From assembly GCA_950295325.1 (NCBI GenBank), contig OX485803.1, positions 40,441,554 through 40,505,553 of the forward strand: 64,000 nt of DNA, given 5' to 3'. The position numbers and the translations under genes are program-made. Each line of letters begins with the position of its first letter. Position 1 is the first letter of the stretch. The DNA is from Polytrichum commune (taxonomy: Eukaryota; Streptophyta; Polytrichopsida; Polytrichales; Polytrichaceae). This document shows positions 46,203 to 57,699 of this stretch, piece after piece. Below the pieces are notes generated by a model. It saw only the letters and a list, made by a program, of their open reading frames with translations. It was not told the DNA's origin and searched no databases.

Positions 46203-48485
46203 ATGGCATCATTGAGAAGCAGCATAGTAGTGCAATCAGGGGTCACTCATTTCATCAAAGCTTCAAATTTGCCTAGCCTACCCCCACAGCCGAAACTCGT
46301 GGACATCCGCAACCGAACGCTCGGAAGAAGAAGAATCACCAATAGCAAATCGCATCACATCCGCAAATCCTCCCAATTGCATGGTCATGTTACCATGGCA
46401 AGCTTAAGCGAGGGGGTTAGCACCACAGACATGTACAAAACCTTAGAGGACACATTAGCCACGAAGAATGCTTCGGGGGTGGAGTCTGAGCTGAACAAGC
46501 TCCGGGAGCAAGGAATTACCAAGCTGTGGAGCTCCACAGCCAACTTATCCAGACGCAATACATTCATGACGGAGCTCACGCGGTTGGGAATTAAAAATGC
46601 GGAGGAGCTTGCCATTCCGAGCACACGGAACGATGCGGTGTTTCTTGCGTCGGTGGTCGGGGTGACTAGTGTCATAGCTGTGGCAGCAGGACAGCTTCCT
46701 GGAGATTGGGGTTTCTTCGTGCCTTACCTCGTGGGATCCCTTTCTTTAGTAGTTCTTGCGGTTGGATCAGTGGCTCCAGGTTTGTTTCAAGTGGTCATTG
46801 ACAAATTCTCGGGAACCTTCCCGGACTACCAAGAGAGGATTCTGCGTCATGAAGCTGCACATTTTTTGACTGCTTATATGGTTGGACTCCCAATTGTGGA
46901 TTACAGCTTGGACCTCGGTAAGGAGCATGTCAATTTGCTCAACGAGACCATCGAGAAGAAGATTTATGAGGGATTGGATGCTAATCTGCTCGACCGGCTG
47001 GCTGTTGTGTCCATGGCAGGTATGTATGGTGAATGCTATGTGAATGCTTTGTGAATACAATGTCAATTTCCTGGATGTTGAGAGCTCCACAGCTTGGTAA
47101 TTCCTTGCTCCCTGAGCTTGTTCAGCTCAGATTCCACCCCCGAAGCATTCTTCGTAGCTAATGTGTCCTCTAGGGTTTTGTACATATTTGTGGTGCTAAT
47201 CCCTTCGCTCTAGCTTGCCATGGTAAAACTACCATGCAATTGGGAAGTTTTGTTCTTGATAATGTGATGATATTTGGTAGTGATGATTCTTCTTGTTCCG
47301 AGGGTTCGGTTGCGGATGTCTACGAGTGTAGGCTGTGGGGGTGAAATTGGAGAAATTGAAGCTTTCATGAAATGAGTCACCACCCCTGATTGCACCATTA
47401 TGCTGCTCCTCAATGATGCCATAGCTCTCTACCCACGGCTTCCATGAAGATAGGTCTGAAGGTTATGTGTCTAGATTGGACTGGGTGTGAAAAGCAGAAA
47501 CCTTATCTGGACAAAGGGTAGGTAGAATGAGGTGATGCTTCTTGCATCGATTCTTGCAATGTGCATCAATTGATGTTTTGGAAATAAAGTTGCAACGGTA
47601 ACTGTGACAGCGTCCACCCGTTCTGTATTGTATATTAGATTGCGGTGGCGTTGTGAATTTTCATGTTCGGAGATATGTCTTCAGGTAGGGTTTCTATACC
47701 AATTGGTCTGGGTGTCAACATTAGAAGCCTGTATCTGAACGACGGTAGGAAGAAGATCGAGTTGCTCCTTGTGATCATTGAAGCAACAACAAAGAGGATT
47801 CGTCCTGGCTTGGGCATTTGCAGCCCCGGCGAGTTGCACCCGTGCATATGAATGAATTAATCTCCCAGCCATCCCGCACCGTCCGCTCAACATGCCATCG
47901 TCCGTCGGTGGCTGTTCGTTTTGGAACTCTGAAATGGCAGTGGCGTGAATGCCAATCGAAAGTTCCAAATTTTTAAAATGTATAGTAGATTGCAGTGGTG
48001 TTGTGAAATTTTTCTTTCAAAGGCGATAGGTCTTCAGGTTTTGCATGCAAATCGGTCTGCGTCCCAACATGAGCAACCTGCATATGGACACCAGCAGGAA
48101 GAACGAGGTTTTCTTGCCAACAGGATTCGTCCTCTCTCTCTCTCTCATGCCCTCATTGTAGAAATTTGCGGGTGATAATCTACTTATCTTGGGAATTGAC
48201 AATGTGTGAGTTGACATTGTTGGAATGGCAGGTCTCGCAGCCGAGGGTTTGAAATACGACAAAGTGATGGGCCAATCCGCGGACTTGTTCTCGCTGCAAA
48301 GACTTCTCAACAGGAGCAAACAACCCTTGAAGCCTGTGGAGCAACAAAACCTAACACGATGGGCCGTCCTCTTCGCCGCATCTTTGATCAAGAACAACGA
48401 CAAAGCCTACGACGCGCTCATGGCAGCCATGGCGAAGCAACTTCCTGTCAGCGAATGCATCAAAGCCATAGAGCAAGCAAATTGA
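46203..48485 (+). CDS. Chloroplast M41-like (FtsH peptidase-like) membrane protein, two exons
   Basis: Resembles Arabidopsis At5g27290 and VIRESCENT3-type proteins: an FtsH-like M41 peptidase fold without the AAA ATPase part (from memory of the family). Exons 46203-47019 and 48232-48485 join in phase 1 inside VSMAG-LAAEG, giving 356 residues. The first 60 residues are Ser/Arg-rich like a chloroplast transit peptide. Two membrane segments lie around residues 140-195 (VFLASVVGVTSVIAVAAG and FFVPYLVGSLSLVVLAVGSV). RHEAAHFLTAYMVG keeps the HExxH zinc motif, and QSADLFSLQ in exon 2 supplies the Asp expected as third ligand, so the metal site looks intact. The conserved end is LTRWAVLFAASLIKNN. The ATG at 46203 is the first in frame. 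Role probably in thylakoid or chloroplast development (inference). The intron is unusual: see the inverted exon copy and the tandem blocks. Confidence 0.9.
47081..47432 (-). pseudogene. Inverted partial copy of exon 1 inside its own intron
   Basis: The minus strand reads MASLRSSIMVQSGV, then LVDIRNRTLG, parallel to the host exon's MASLRSSIVVQSGV and LVDIRNRTLG. At DNA level it pairs with about 46196-46540. The end near 47081-47150 is almost identical to exon bases 46478-46540 (about 2 differences in 62), while the middle is more diverged. It covers the 5' end of the coding exon through about codon 113, starts 61 nt after the donor site, and has no independent promoter or full gene. Confidence 0.9.
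47440..48135 (+). repeat. Three diverged tandem blocks in the M41-like intron
   Basis: Blocks near 47445-47535, 47630-47760 and 47985-48115 share 'gtcttcaggt', 'ggtctg(g/c)gt(g/c)' and 'ctg.at..gga/gac...ag(g/c)a.gaa.' words in the same order. The last two also share 'tagattgcggtggcgttgtgaa'-like leaders. Origin unknown. Confidence 0.65.
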
Positions 48486-50970
48486 GGTCTTCTGAATTTT
48501 ATTTTTTCTTGTGACCATGGTGCTAACAAACATCATGGCTTCACTTTGTAACCCTAAGTAGTTGCTCTTCAAATTGTAACCCCCATTCTCTTGAACCTGT
48601 AGGACATTTCGCCGTTCGGCTCAACCCTAATTCTTCAAGTCCACACACTCCTCATATTTCTGGGAATCCCTTTCTATCCTCTCCTGTGATGAAAAGATAA
48701 AAAAGAAAAAGAAAAAGAAGTGAAAAAGAAATGCTGGTGTAATTTGGGCACCAACATGAATGTGAGCATGTTCTCCTTATCGAAGGGCCATACCCTAAGG
48801 TACGTGGGTGTTATCCAATTCATTTTTCATGTTCTCCAACTTCTACCAATTATATTTACACAACAAAATTTGTGTTGCATCAGCAAATCTACAATGAAGT
48901 ATTAACACAAATCGGTAGTTAGCATTAATAGTTCATATGAGTATCTTATTCATTGTCAAAGTGAAGATTCTCATGCTCATTAAATGGTCCTATAGGTCCC
49001 CCCCAATTATGTTGATTGTTGAAGCTTAGGATGGTTATCATGCTTTGAACATTACAATCCAATTTCTTATAAACACACATCTTTTTGGTATCCGCTTTGG
49101 GAGCCACACTACTTCAAAGAGCAATGTGCATGTATTGATGACACAAGGAGTGGGATATTTGAAATCATATGGTTTGAACATAGCACATGAAATCATTCAA
49201 GCTTTAGGTACTTGTTTTGCGGCCCCTTGGATTTGGTGTGAAGATGCCCAAATCTTGCCTAGGATCCGCATTTCGGTGAGGCTTCAAACTGAATCCACCC
49301 TTCCAACTAGGTTGGCAAGCTTGAACAACAACCACCATTTGGATAATGTTATGCACATGAAAACCTTCATTTTTTACATTTGTTTCCAATCAGTCATATT
49401 GCACCTATGCATGTAATGCATGTACAATGACTCGCAAAACTAAATCATTGTTTGCTCATGCTTCCTATAATTTGGAATATCTATTGCATTAACAAGGATG
49501 TAGAGGTGTCATCAAGAGTAGATGATAAGTATCCAAGTGTCTACTAATGCATAGAAATTTTAATGAGAAATTGCAAAGGTGGTCAAGATATGTAATTTTA
49601 AAAGAGAATCTCTCAATGCCACATTGTTCATCTTGCATCTCTACACCTTCATTTCTTCCATATATTGACAATGTAGTAAAGTGTTCTAATTAGCAAACTT
49701 CACTAGACTTCTTTTCCCCATTTTATACCAGATATACCACTCAAATATAGGTGTCCTAATAAGAAAAGTAACTAAGTAAGGATTGTCTACCTAAAGATAA
49801 ATGGCTCTAATTCAGTCACTTATGTATCAAACACTTATGGGCATTTGAGTAGGTAGTGTATGATTAGATGTGGATATAAGAATGGACACCCAAAACACAT
49901 GCATTTCAAAGAGATTGGCCTACGTGCTTAAAATATGTTTACCATTCTAGGTTCAATAGTTACAATAATAGGGGGCTGTACCATCATTCAAGAAGAAGAA
50001 TCTTCACTTTCGATTCTTCTACTCCAACTTTTGTTTACTCATCAGGAGAACAACGATCGACTGTCACCTGTGGCCAAATTTCATCGTGCATCTTATTATG
50101 AATTGTGGCTTAGATTTTGCAGCACGTTAGGATGAATAGACCAACAAAAGCTTCAGTAAGTCGAAGCTTGTGATGTACAATCCATATTGATGGTTCTATC
50201 TTGCGAACCTTTATTCCAATGTAAGAAAGATCAGTTAGAATTCAGAAAGAGACAGATTGCCAACCATTCTTAAAACCAATTGTTTCATGCAACTCATGCC
50301 ACTTGTTTTGTGAAAAGTTCAACGACTCGTGGAAGATCAAGAAACGAGGGAAATGAGTAGATGAACTATTCAAACGTAATCATACCCGTGCATTGCGTTT
50401 GAAAAAGGCATTATTAGCAATGAATTGGAAATTGGCTCTAGTGAAGATGCCTTGATTGCGGACATACTATATCATTCAAATAGTAATATTTGAGCACTTT
50501 ACATCGGAACATCTCGAAATCCCTGCTTTCCATCCTCCATGATCACGCCAAAATCTCCTGTGTTCATGACAGACTTTGACATGTGGATACATCTCTACTT
50601 TGCTGAAAGCATCAAACACAGACATAATCCCTCAACATTGACAGCCGAATCAAAAGATTTCTACAAAACCCATGCTTTATATTTTGCGAATTATATCAGA
50701 GTTCTTCACAACGTCTAGGAGCCGGATTCATCAAATATTATGTTCCAACGCTGCATGTACGATTCATGCAAAAATTCTGCTGCAGGTTCATGCTTCGAAA
50801 TGCCACTAACTCACCTACCAATCTACAAAGGTCCCAACTTCACAACATGTGCACATCCACACAAATGAGACTGGACAACACTGCTCGGGGTCATCACCAA
50901 AATCATCACCAACCTACATTGAACACCGGTAGCTTGTTGAAGAATGAAGAACAACCACCTGGGGGGCGCA
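48486..50970. other. Intergenic between M41-like and LEA-like genes
   Basis: Probable 3' UTR of the M41-like gene to about 48700. From 48925 to 49960 the sequence matches, in pieces, the dispersed repeats at 9840-10140 and 13340-13560, so it is old transposon material. No gene is supportable, although several short ORFs exist. Confidence 0.5.
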
Positions 50971-52004
50971 CTATGTCGCAGCAGCTCCTCCAGACTTGTT
51001 CTCCGTCGCACTCGTGGCGTGGCGTGCGTGTTCCAGCTGCGCAACGGGATGACCTTGCGTCCGGTCATACTCTGGATGTACCTCTGTCGCAACAACCCCC
51101 CAAACAGGAATCAAATTAACAACAATTGAAATTCCTCTCCAACAACCCAACAAACTCATAGACAGGAAACAAATTAACAACCATTGATATTTCTCCCCTG
51201 AATTACAAAAACTTGTGCTGACGACGCAACAAACCCACAAACAGGAAAAAAATTAACAACCAATGAAATTCCTCCCTTGATTTTCGAAAACTTGGCCCAC
51301 ATGCAAGCCACCAAAGCCAAATGCAGGGGAAAACTTAAACAAGCATTGACATTCCTCCCTACAATTTCCAAAACTTAGGCCGACATCCCAATAAAGCCAC
51401 AACATAGGGAGAAATTTAACAAACGTTGAGATTTCTCCCCTCAGATTCCAAAACATAGGCCGACAACGCAAAAAACCCACAACCAGGAAACAACTTAACG
51501 ACCATTGAAATTCCTCCCTTCAATTTCGAATACTTGGGCCGCCAATGGAACAAACCCACGAACAGGAAACTAACTATTAAGTATCGAAACTCCTCCACTG
51601 AATTCCGAAAACTTGAGGCCGACAACAACCATTGCGTGAAAAGATTGAGTACCAGGATCGGCCGAAGCATCGCGCTGAGAGCTAGCACCCCGCTGGGCTT
51701 CCTTCATGTTCCCTTCCTTTTGCGCCTTCTTATCCAGAACAGCTTTCACCGCCTCACCGTACCTCTCACCATACCCCTCGTCGGCGGATCGCGTGGTGTA
51801 CGCCGCTCCATACGAATCGCCCATATCATCCCTACGAAACGGTATTACAAAAGAACAATATCACAAACCGGCACTACTTACAGTAAAATTCCATATGAAC
51901 TTCCACAACGAAGTGTCTGAGCTCTTACAAAGACCTCCTCACCTGTAGGCATGGCGCTCCGCGTGAGGAAAATTCTCCCCGACATCTGACTTTCCCTGCT
52001 CCAT
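50971..52004 (-). CDS. Small hydrophilic LEA-like protein, three exons (predicted)
   Basis: Proposed exons: 52004-51943, 51831-51689 and 51083-50971. Phases agree throughout (62, 143 and 113 nt; total 318), giving 105 residues and a TAG stop. It starts MEQGKSDVGENFPHAERHAY, continues DEGYGERYGEAVKAVLDKKA and ends HARHATSATENKSGGAAAT. It is very hydrophilic, rich in Gly, Ala, Glu, Lys and Tyr, with no membrane segment or Cys. That composition is like late-embryogenesis-abundant proteins, but I recognise no named family. The second donor (GTGCTA) is weak, so the exon 2 end could differ. A G-box/ABRE 279 bp upstream of the ATG suggests ABA or stress control (inference). Intron 2 is mostly a 79-bp minisatellite. 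Confidence 0.5.
51105..51640. repeat. Minisatellite, about seven units of 79-80 bp
   Basis: Units start at 'cagga(a/t)' near 51105 (short), 51163, 51242, 51324, 51404, 51484 and 51563. Each has 'aattaacaacca', 'tt(c/t)ctccc', 'ttccaaaacttaggccgac' and 'caa(c)aaacccac' blocks. Overlapping minus-strand ORFs with a repeated 26-residue peptide are by-products of the near-codon period. Confidence 0.9.
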
Positions 52005-52282
52005 CTGAAATCTCAATCCGCCAGGAAATCGATGAGGAGACGAAAACTAAATTGTGTAGTCTGGATTGTCACCACAAAGCGACTCTGGAAGTGCAAATGT
52101 ATTTGAAGCTCGCTCCTTACAGTATAAAATCCGACTTCCGATAGGAGGAAAGAGAGATGGGTCCGAAAGATCTGTAAGCAAAACGGCGAGGGAAGTGACG
52201 AGGATGAAAATGAAGGATAAGTAAGAAGAGCATCGTGCATGGGGACCCAGATCTCCACTTGGCAACAACAGCCTTGGACAGC

Positions 52283-52288
52283 CACGTG
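52283..52288. promoter_or_regulatory. G-box / ABRE-type site upstream of LEA-like gene
   Basis: CACGTG within GCCACGTGGT, 279 bp upstream of the proposed ATG at 52004. ACGTGG is the core bound by ABF/bZIP factors in plants. A second CACGTG lies at 52795-52800. Confidence 0.5.
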
Positions 52289-52413
52289 GTACGGCCACCT
52301 GTCCAGCACGTAGTTACTGCGCCCACTCTGCCTTGCCCCGTCTACACTGCTCTTGTATCAGGAAACTCATTTTCCATTAGTTCAAATATTAATGCGTCAG
52401 TGATTTGAATCGA

Positions 52414-52720
52414 AATCCAATGCAGAAATTTATAGAATGTCTCGTGTTGGGTTCAATTAGTCTATTAGCATCAACGTCCTCGAAACAGAGTCTGGCAAGA
52501 CAGAACAGATCAGACATTACTTCAGAATCCAATGCGAAACTCAAAAATGTCTTGGGTTCAATTCTTCGTTAAGCACCAAGGTCCTCGATACAGTCTGGCA
52601 AAACAGAACAAAGTCAGACAATATTTCAAAATCCAATGCAAAAATACAAAAATACCACCTGTTGGGATTCAAAGCGTCTGTTAGCACCAAGGTCCTTGAA
52701 ACAGAGCCTGGCAACCCAAC
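52414..52720. repeat. Three tandem copies of about 103-112 bp
   Basis: Units begin 'aatccaatgc' at 52414, 52526 and 52630. Each contains 'ggttcaatt/ggattcaa', 'tagcacc/agcaccaaggtcct' and 'agtctggcaa(a/g)acagaac' blocks. They lie between the LEA-like promoter and the 3' end of the HIT4-like gene. Confidence 0.8.
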
Positions 52721-53246
52721 TTAAGTGGTAAATAGGAGAAAATGCAGTGCAATATGATAATAAACAAACAGCAAAGAAAAGGAGGAGTCAGAAGCACGTG
52801 GGGTCAACATCTGATCTTCTTTATTGAAGAAAGATTGGCCGCGACTATCTCTCTCTCTCTCAGTTTGTGGACATATGTAATCCATATCACAAAACTCTAA
52901 GGCTCCAAGTCAGAGCCAGCTGGAATGATCGGGTAGGCATCCATGAATGCTAGGAAGAATTCCATGTACAAAGGCTTTTACAGGCAGGCAACACAACCTA
53001 CATAGACAAAACAAAAAACTAGGGAACTACAGTACTACCAGGGCTCTAACAAATGCTATAGTGCTCTGAAAAGGACAAGATGAAGGTGTTTTAAGACTCA
53101 GCACCTAACTAGACTGCAAAACTAGAGGGGTCGTTACAGAAGATGCACCTCATACAAGGTGCCTCTTAAGACCTAAGACCTCCACTACTACCAGCCAGAG
53201 AATGTGTGGTCATATTAATGACCTGAAGTGCTCTCTCACATGCTAT

Positions 53247-56200
53247 CTACAAGACCTCTGTAGCCCTTCCATAATATCTGTTGATAAACGAACTCTGCAA
53301 CACCACAAAGCAATCATTAGCACAAAAACTGGTATGGGGTCTGGACAGAGAGCATGCACTACAACTATTTTCAAATAGTTACACACAAAGTGAGCACAAA
53401 CATGCTCACCCATTCTTTAATACTAGAGTGACTACGTGCATGGCTGATGTGATACAGGTAGCACTACTGAAGAAAAGGTCGTTGTGCTATGCCTACATTA
53501 TCATACCACAAACTTGTTGCATAGATCAACGAATTTAAGAAGTGAACACACCTGCACTGAAGATATGTCAGGGTACTTTGGACTCTTAATAGGGTAAAAT
53601 TTGAAGAATTTCATATTCTCGAACCCTTCCTTCAAATCTTTGCTCATCTCCTCAAGAGCTTTCTTGCGTGCCAGCTTTGCCTGTATAAAGCCAGATATAT
53701 AATACCAATGTTAATCTTTAGGAAACATGATTCCAGAACAAAGAAATCAAGGCCTTGAACATATTGGCAAACACTGGCATGTTAATAGGAAACCTGTAGA
53801 AAGGTTTCAGTATACAACTTAAATATCATAACCTCAAGTTACAAGCTTACCTCTCGAACTTTTTTCCTCTCCTTGTTCACTGTTTCTTTAAGAAATGCCT
53901 GATAACACCACATAACTGCTGTCAGAGGAAGCCCAGAAAGAGTAGTATACAATCAACCAAATACTATCACATTTAGAATTACTAGCCATGAACACCACAA
54001 ACCTGACAAGGGCATCATGGCCAAACCCAGGAGTCCATGTTTAAAATAATTGTGTGCGAAGGTGTTTACCATGAACTTTTCCCTTTCCGACTCTGGAAGT
54101 TCCTCTTCTGTGACCAGATTGTCCACGAACTCCTGCAAATGGAACACAACTTTTAAATTACTTAAATAACTCGCCATATTCATCAAAGATACTTCTCTCA
54201 AACAAGTTCAGTATAGCACATGCATGGACATTGCATGGACATTACAAGTGTTACTTTACGAACTTCCAAATAATAACTTTAATGTATTAGCTTGCACTAA
54301 AAACAACTGAGAAATACTCCCTAACATGTATTGCCAGAATAGTAGGTGCAATAACCATGTTCAAACTAAGTATAGGAAGGACTGAGCTCGTACATCAAAC
54401 TCGTCAAACTCCCAGTCATACTCTGTCACAACCTGCCAACAGAAACAATCCATAAATCCTCATTCCACAAGACCGAAACATCTTCAGATTTTCTTTGATC
54501 AAAGAGCTAAGGACCCCAACAACACTGAGCCAGACAACCAGTCCCAGGATGACAGAAATTTTGGAGTAGAATTTGTAGTTTCAAGAAGCTAGATGGCATC
54601 AACAAACTCACAGAAACTATGGAGAGACATGCCAAATCATAAGCATGCTTATAGTGTAAAGCAGTACCGGTGGATGGGTCTCATCATCGAATGGGTACAT
54701 AATGTTCACAGTTGTTTCATCAACAGTTTCATCCTCCTTCAGTGGAGAGTATATATCTGCAGAACATAGATTGTGTGGTTAGGACTCCAGAAACAACACC
54801 TTCAGAAACATAGGACTGAAAACTCCATATTCAAGTTTTTAAGTGAATGTCTTGTTTGCCACAGAACACATGACCATCATCCATGAAACTAAAGGATAGC
54901 AAAAGACTTACAAGGGAGACAATACTCGTACTTCTTGATCCTTTCTTGTTTTAATTGTTTCAACGCAGCCCTGCAAATCAGAGAACTCATCAAAACAAAG
55001 GAACATTCATCCCATTTACCTGTTGGTTACAAAAACTGTACATAACATTTACTTTACAACATACATTTGTATGCACCAAACATTGTCAAAGAGAGCACCC
55101 AATGACACTTTAAAACTCTTTCCATAAAACATAACCAAATCGTTTCAGGTAATGCAACACAAATATCACACTCTGTGTAAACAACAGGTAGCCTGAGATA
55201 CAGCAGCATGGATCAAAAGGCACGGGATAAATACATTTCCAATCAACAGAACCTTCTCAGGGTAATTTGAACAAACTGGACAGATAATGGACCCCGTAAA
55301 GAAGTCCTGCAAGAGAAAGAAGTACAAACCTTCTTTGAGTACACTTCAAGGTGAATATTTTTGTCTTAACACGCTCCACTGCACTGTAGCTGCAAGAGAA
55401 AGTGTAAAGAGCTATTAACAGGAAAAGATATAGGTTGTAAAAAGTATTCAGCAAAGTAGAAATTTGATAGACCTCATCTTCATGCTTGAAAACAATTAAT
55501 AGGTACCAAAAGGAAAGTGAAATTATACAAAATACAATAAAAATAAGGGTAGGCCCTTACTCTCTGACATCCGGGGGAATGAAAGGGACCCAGTCCATTT
55601 TCATCTCCCGCATGGGAACAATCAATTCCTCTTCCCTTTGCACAGACTTGATACCTATCTTGTCAGATGGCGGAAACGGGGATGTCACCTGCAAACATGA
55701 ATAGGCCAAACACATGAAAATGTGAGCATCACAAGAACTTAGCTCCAGCAAATAAAAATTACAAAATACAAGGTGAGTGAGGCTGTAGGCCAACAACGCT
55801 GATACACCACTGTCCAGATTGAAAAATGCCCAAACTAGTTAGTGAAGTATTGGAAGTAGAGAACAATACAATCAGAAAAAAACCATCTTCAACTACATCA
55901 CAGTTCAGTACAAGTAACCAAGATGATCTGGATGTACTTACTGCAACGACAGCAGGGATGTGGATGACTCTTGAAACATCTCCGAAAAACACCAGTTGTG
56001 CTGCATTCACCAAAATGCATTTGCAGTCAAAAACTGACCAAGGCATCTCAAACGAGACAAACCATGAGTAACCTTCTGCAGTTGGAAAACTGCCACAACT
56101 TGACATCATAGTTCTAACTCATAAACAAGCTCCAAGAATAGTCACCTTCCAAGAAATGGATGATAGCAAAATTTTCAAGACATACACGGTTCAAAAGAAT

Positions 56201-57678
56201 CAACATATCGTGAATCACACTTACGTTCAGTACATCCAAAAAGATACACCCGCTTGCCACACAACTTGCCTCCTTCCTCAAACTCTTTCTGTACCACAAC
56301 CAGACCACTCTTTTAGCACTAAAGACACTGAAAAGCCCCTAAACAAATCTACACCAACTAACATTGATTAGACTTATGCAATAGAAACTGACTTTATTTC
56401 CACACATTATATCAAAATGACAGGATGAATTTAACTCAAACAGCCACAACTACCCTATATAGAATTGACATCTCTTCTTCAAAACTCTTAAGGTTCCTAC
56501 TACTAGGGGAATTAAAGGTTGGCTTAAGCAAAAATGACAAGCCAATACTTGGGTCACCTACACAAACCAAGGCTGCAACTGCAGAGGTTGCATGGTAAAC
56601 CAAAGACTGTCTCCTCTGATTTTAGACATGAGTAGAAAGGGCTATTGGAGACTATTCGACTGAAGGAATTCTCTGTGAAATTGATGAAACTATATATCAT
56701 GCGAATAGAGAGAACTGCTACATTGTGCTACAAGAGCCATACAACAACAATGCCTCATAAATTCAATCAATGCCAGCATAAAGCTTTGTGCTCATAATTA
56801 ACCTAAAAATTCTACGGCACTCAAGGTAATAGTCACAGATGTCCCAAACCCCAAGGCAGGTTTAAATACGACTAAGGGAGCAACAATTGCATGTGGGCTC
56901 AAGATTACAATAACCCCAATCCTAAACAGATTCATTCGGAGATTTAATTTGATGCAAACACTAAATAAAGGTTGAGAGTACCTCAAGATTTGAAAAGTCC
57001 CATTGGATTTCATACACTTTATCATATTGGTCCCACTGTCATCATCACAATTAAAATGCAATAGTATTAGATGTCCCAACCCTACAATTATTAGCTATCA
57101 TAGACGATGAAGTTAATGATGTTGAAGCCCAAATAAATAAGCATGCTCACAGAACGTTCACAACTTCCCACCAAAAAGATACTATTGTTCTCAATGGTGC
57201 ATTGAAATGCAGTACTTACCTCTGTACCTACAGGAAACGCTTCCTTCCATAAAGTCCCCTGCACATAACAACAAAACCCCAACCCCTTTATCAGGAATTT
57301 GAATCTGTGAAAAAACCATACTTGTACGATTTGCGAGAAAGAAATACTGAAGCATCCTGATGATGGCGAGCAGATGAGCATTCAAAACTCTGTATTCGTT
57401 CCTTATCATCCCCGAATCGGAAAATTTTCTTCTGTCAATCGTAGACGTGATGCCAAAACCACCTGAAGACGCACTCCCACGTGACTTCAACAAAAAGTAG
57501 ACATAGCCAAGACTGACAGACATGGAGGAAACACATGGAGGATAGATTGACGATATATTGTGCGGCTAGGGTTAATAAAAACAAAATAGAGGCACACCAG
57601 GGGTCCTTGGTCTTCCTCCGGGTCCTGTTTCACAGGAGCTTTCAATTTGGACACCCGCCGCTTGGACGTGGACGCCAT
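53247..57678 (-). CDS. HIT4: HEAT INTOLERANT 4 (HIT4)-like nuclear protein, 14 exons
   Basis: In Arabidopsis HIT4 is a chromatin protein needed for heat-induced chromocentre decondensation and release of silencing (family knowledge). Exons: 57678-57598, 57258-57220, 57035-56982, 56288-56225, 56000-55942, 55688-55561, 55389-55330, 54970-54912, 54756-54668, 54432-54394, 54132-54070, 53898-53851, 53680-53552, 53294-53247. Every border is GT-AG and every phase agrees, giving 319 residues with a TAG stop. Landmarks in order: a basic N-terminus MASTSKRRVSKLKAPVKQD, LWKEAFPVGTEWDQYDKVYE, GKRVYLFGCTEPQLVFFGD, VTSPFPPSDKIG, KTKIFTLKCTQRR, an acidic segment VVTEYDWEFDEFDEF, a Lys/Glu helix KETVNKERKKVREAKLARKK, then the conserved end FYPIKSPKYPDISS and FINRYYGRATEVL. 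An in-frame ATG seven codons upstream (57699) is an alternative start. It is about 110 residues shorter than Arabidopsis HIT4, mostly at the N-terminus. Confidence 0.92.
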
Positions 57679-57699
57679 ATTAGTCCTTAGCAGTGGCAT

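Noticed and set aside
51253-51688. Repeat protein with 26-residue units on the minus strand
   Set aside because: The 79-80-bp minisatellite period is near a multiple of three by chance. The ORFs shift frame between units and have no start in common.
57191-57523. 110-residue minus-strand ORF with a plausible start
   Set aside because: It is intron 1 of the HIT4-like gene read through into exon 2. Only its end around exon 2 (57220-57258) is coding.
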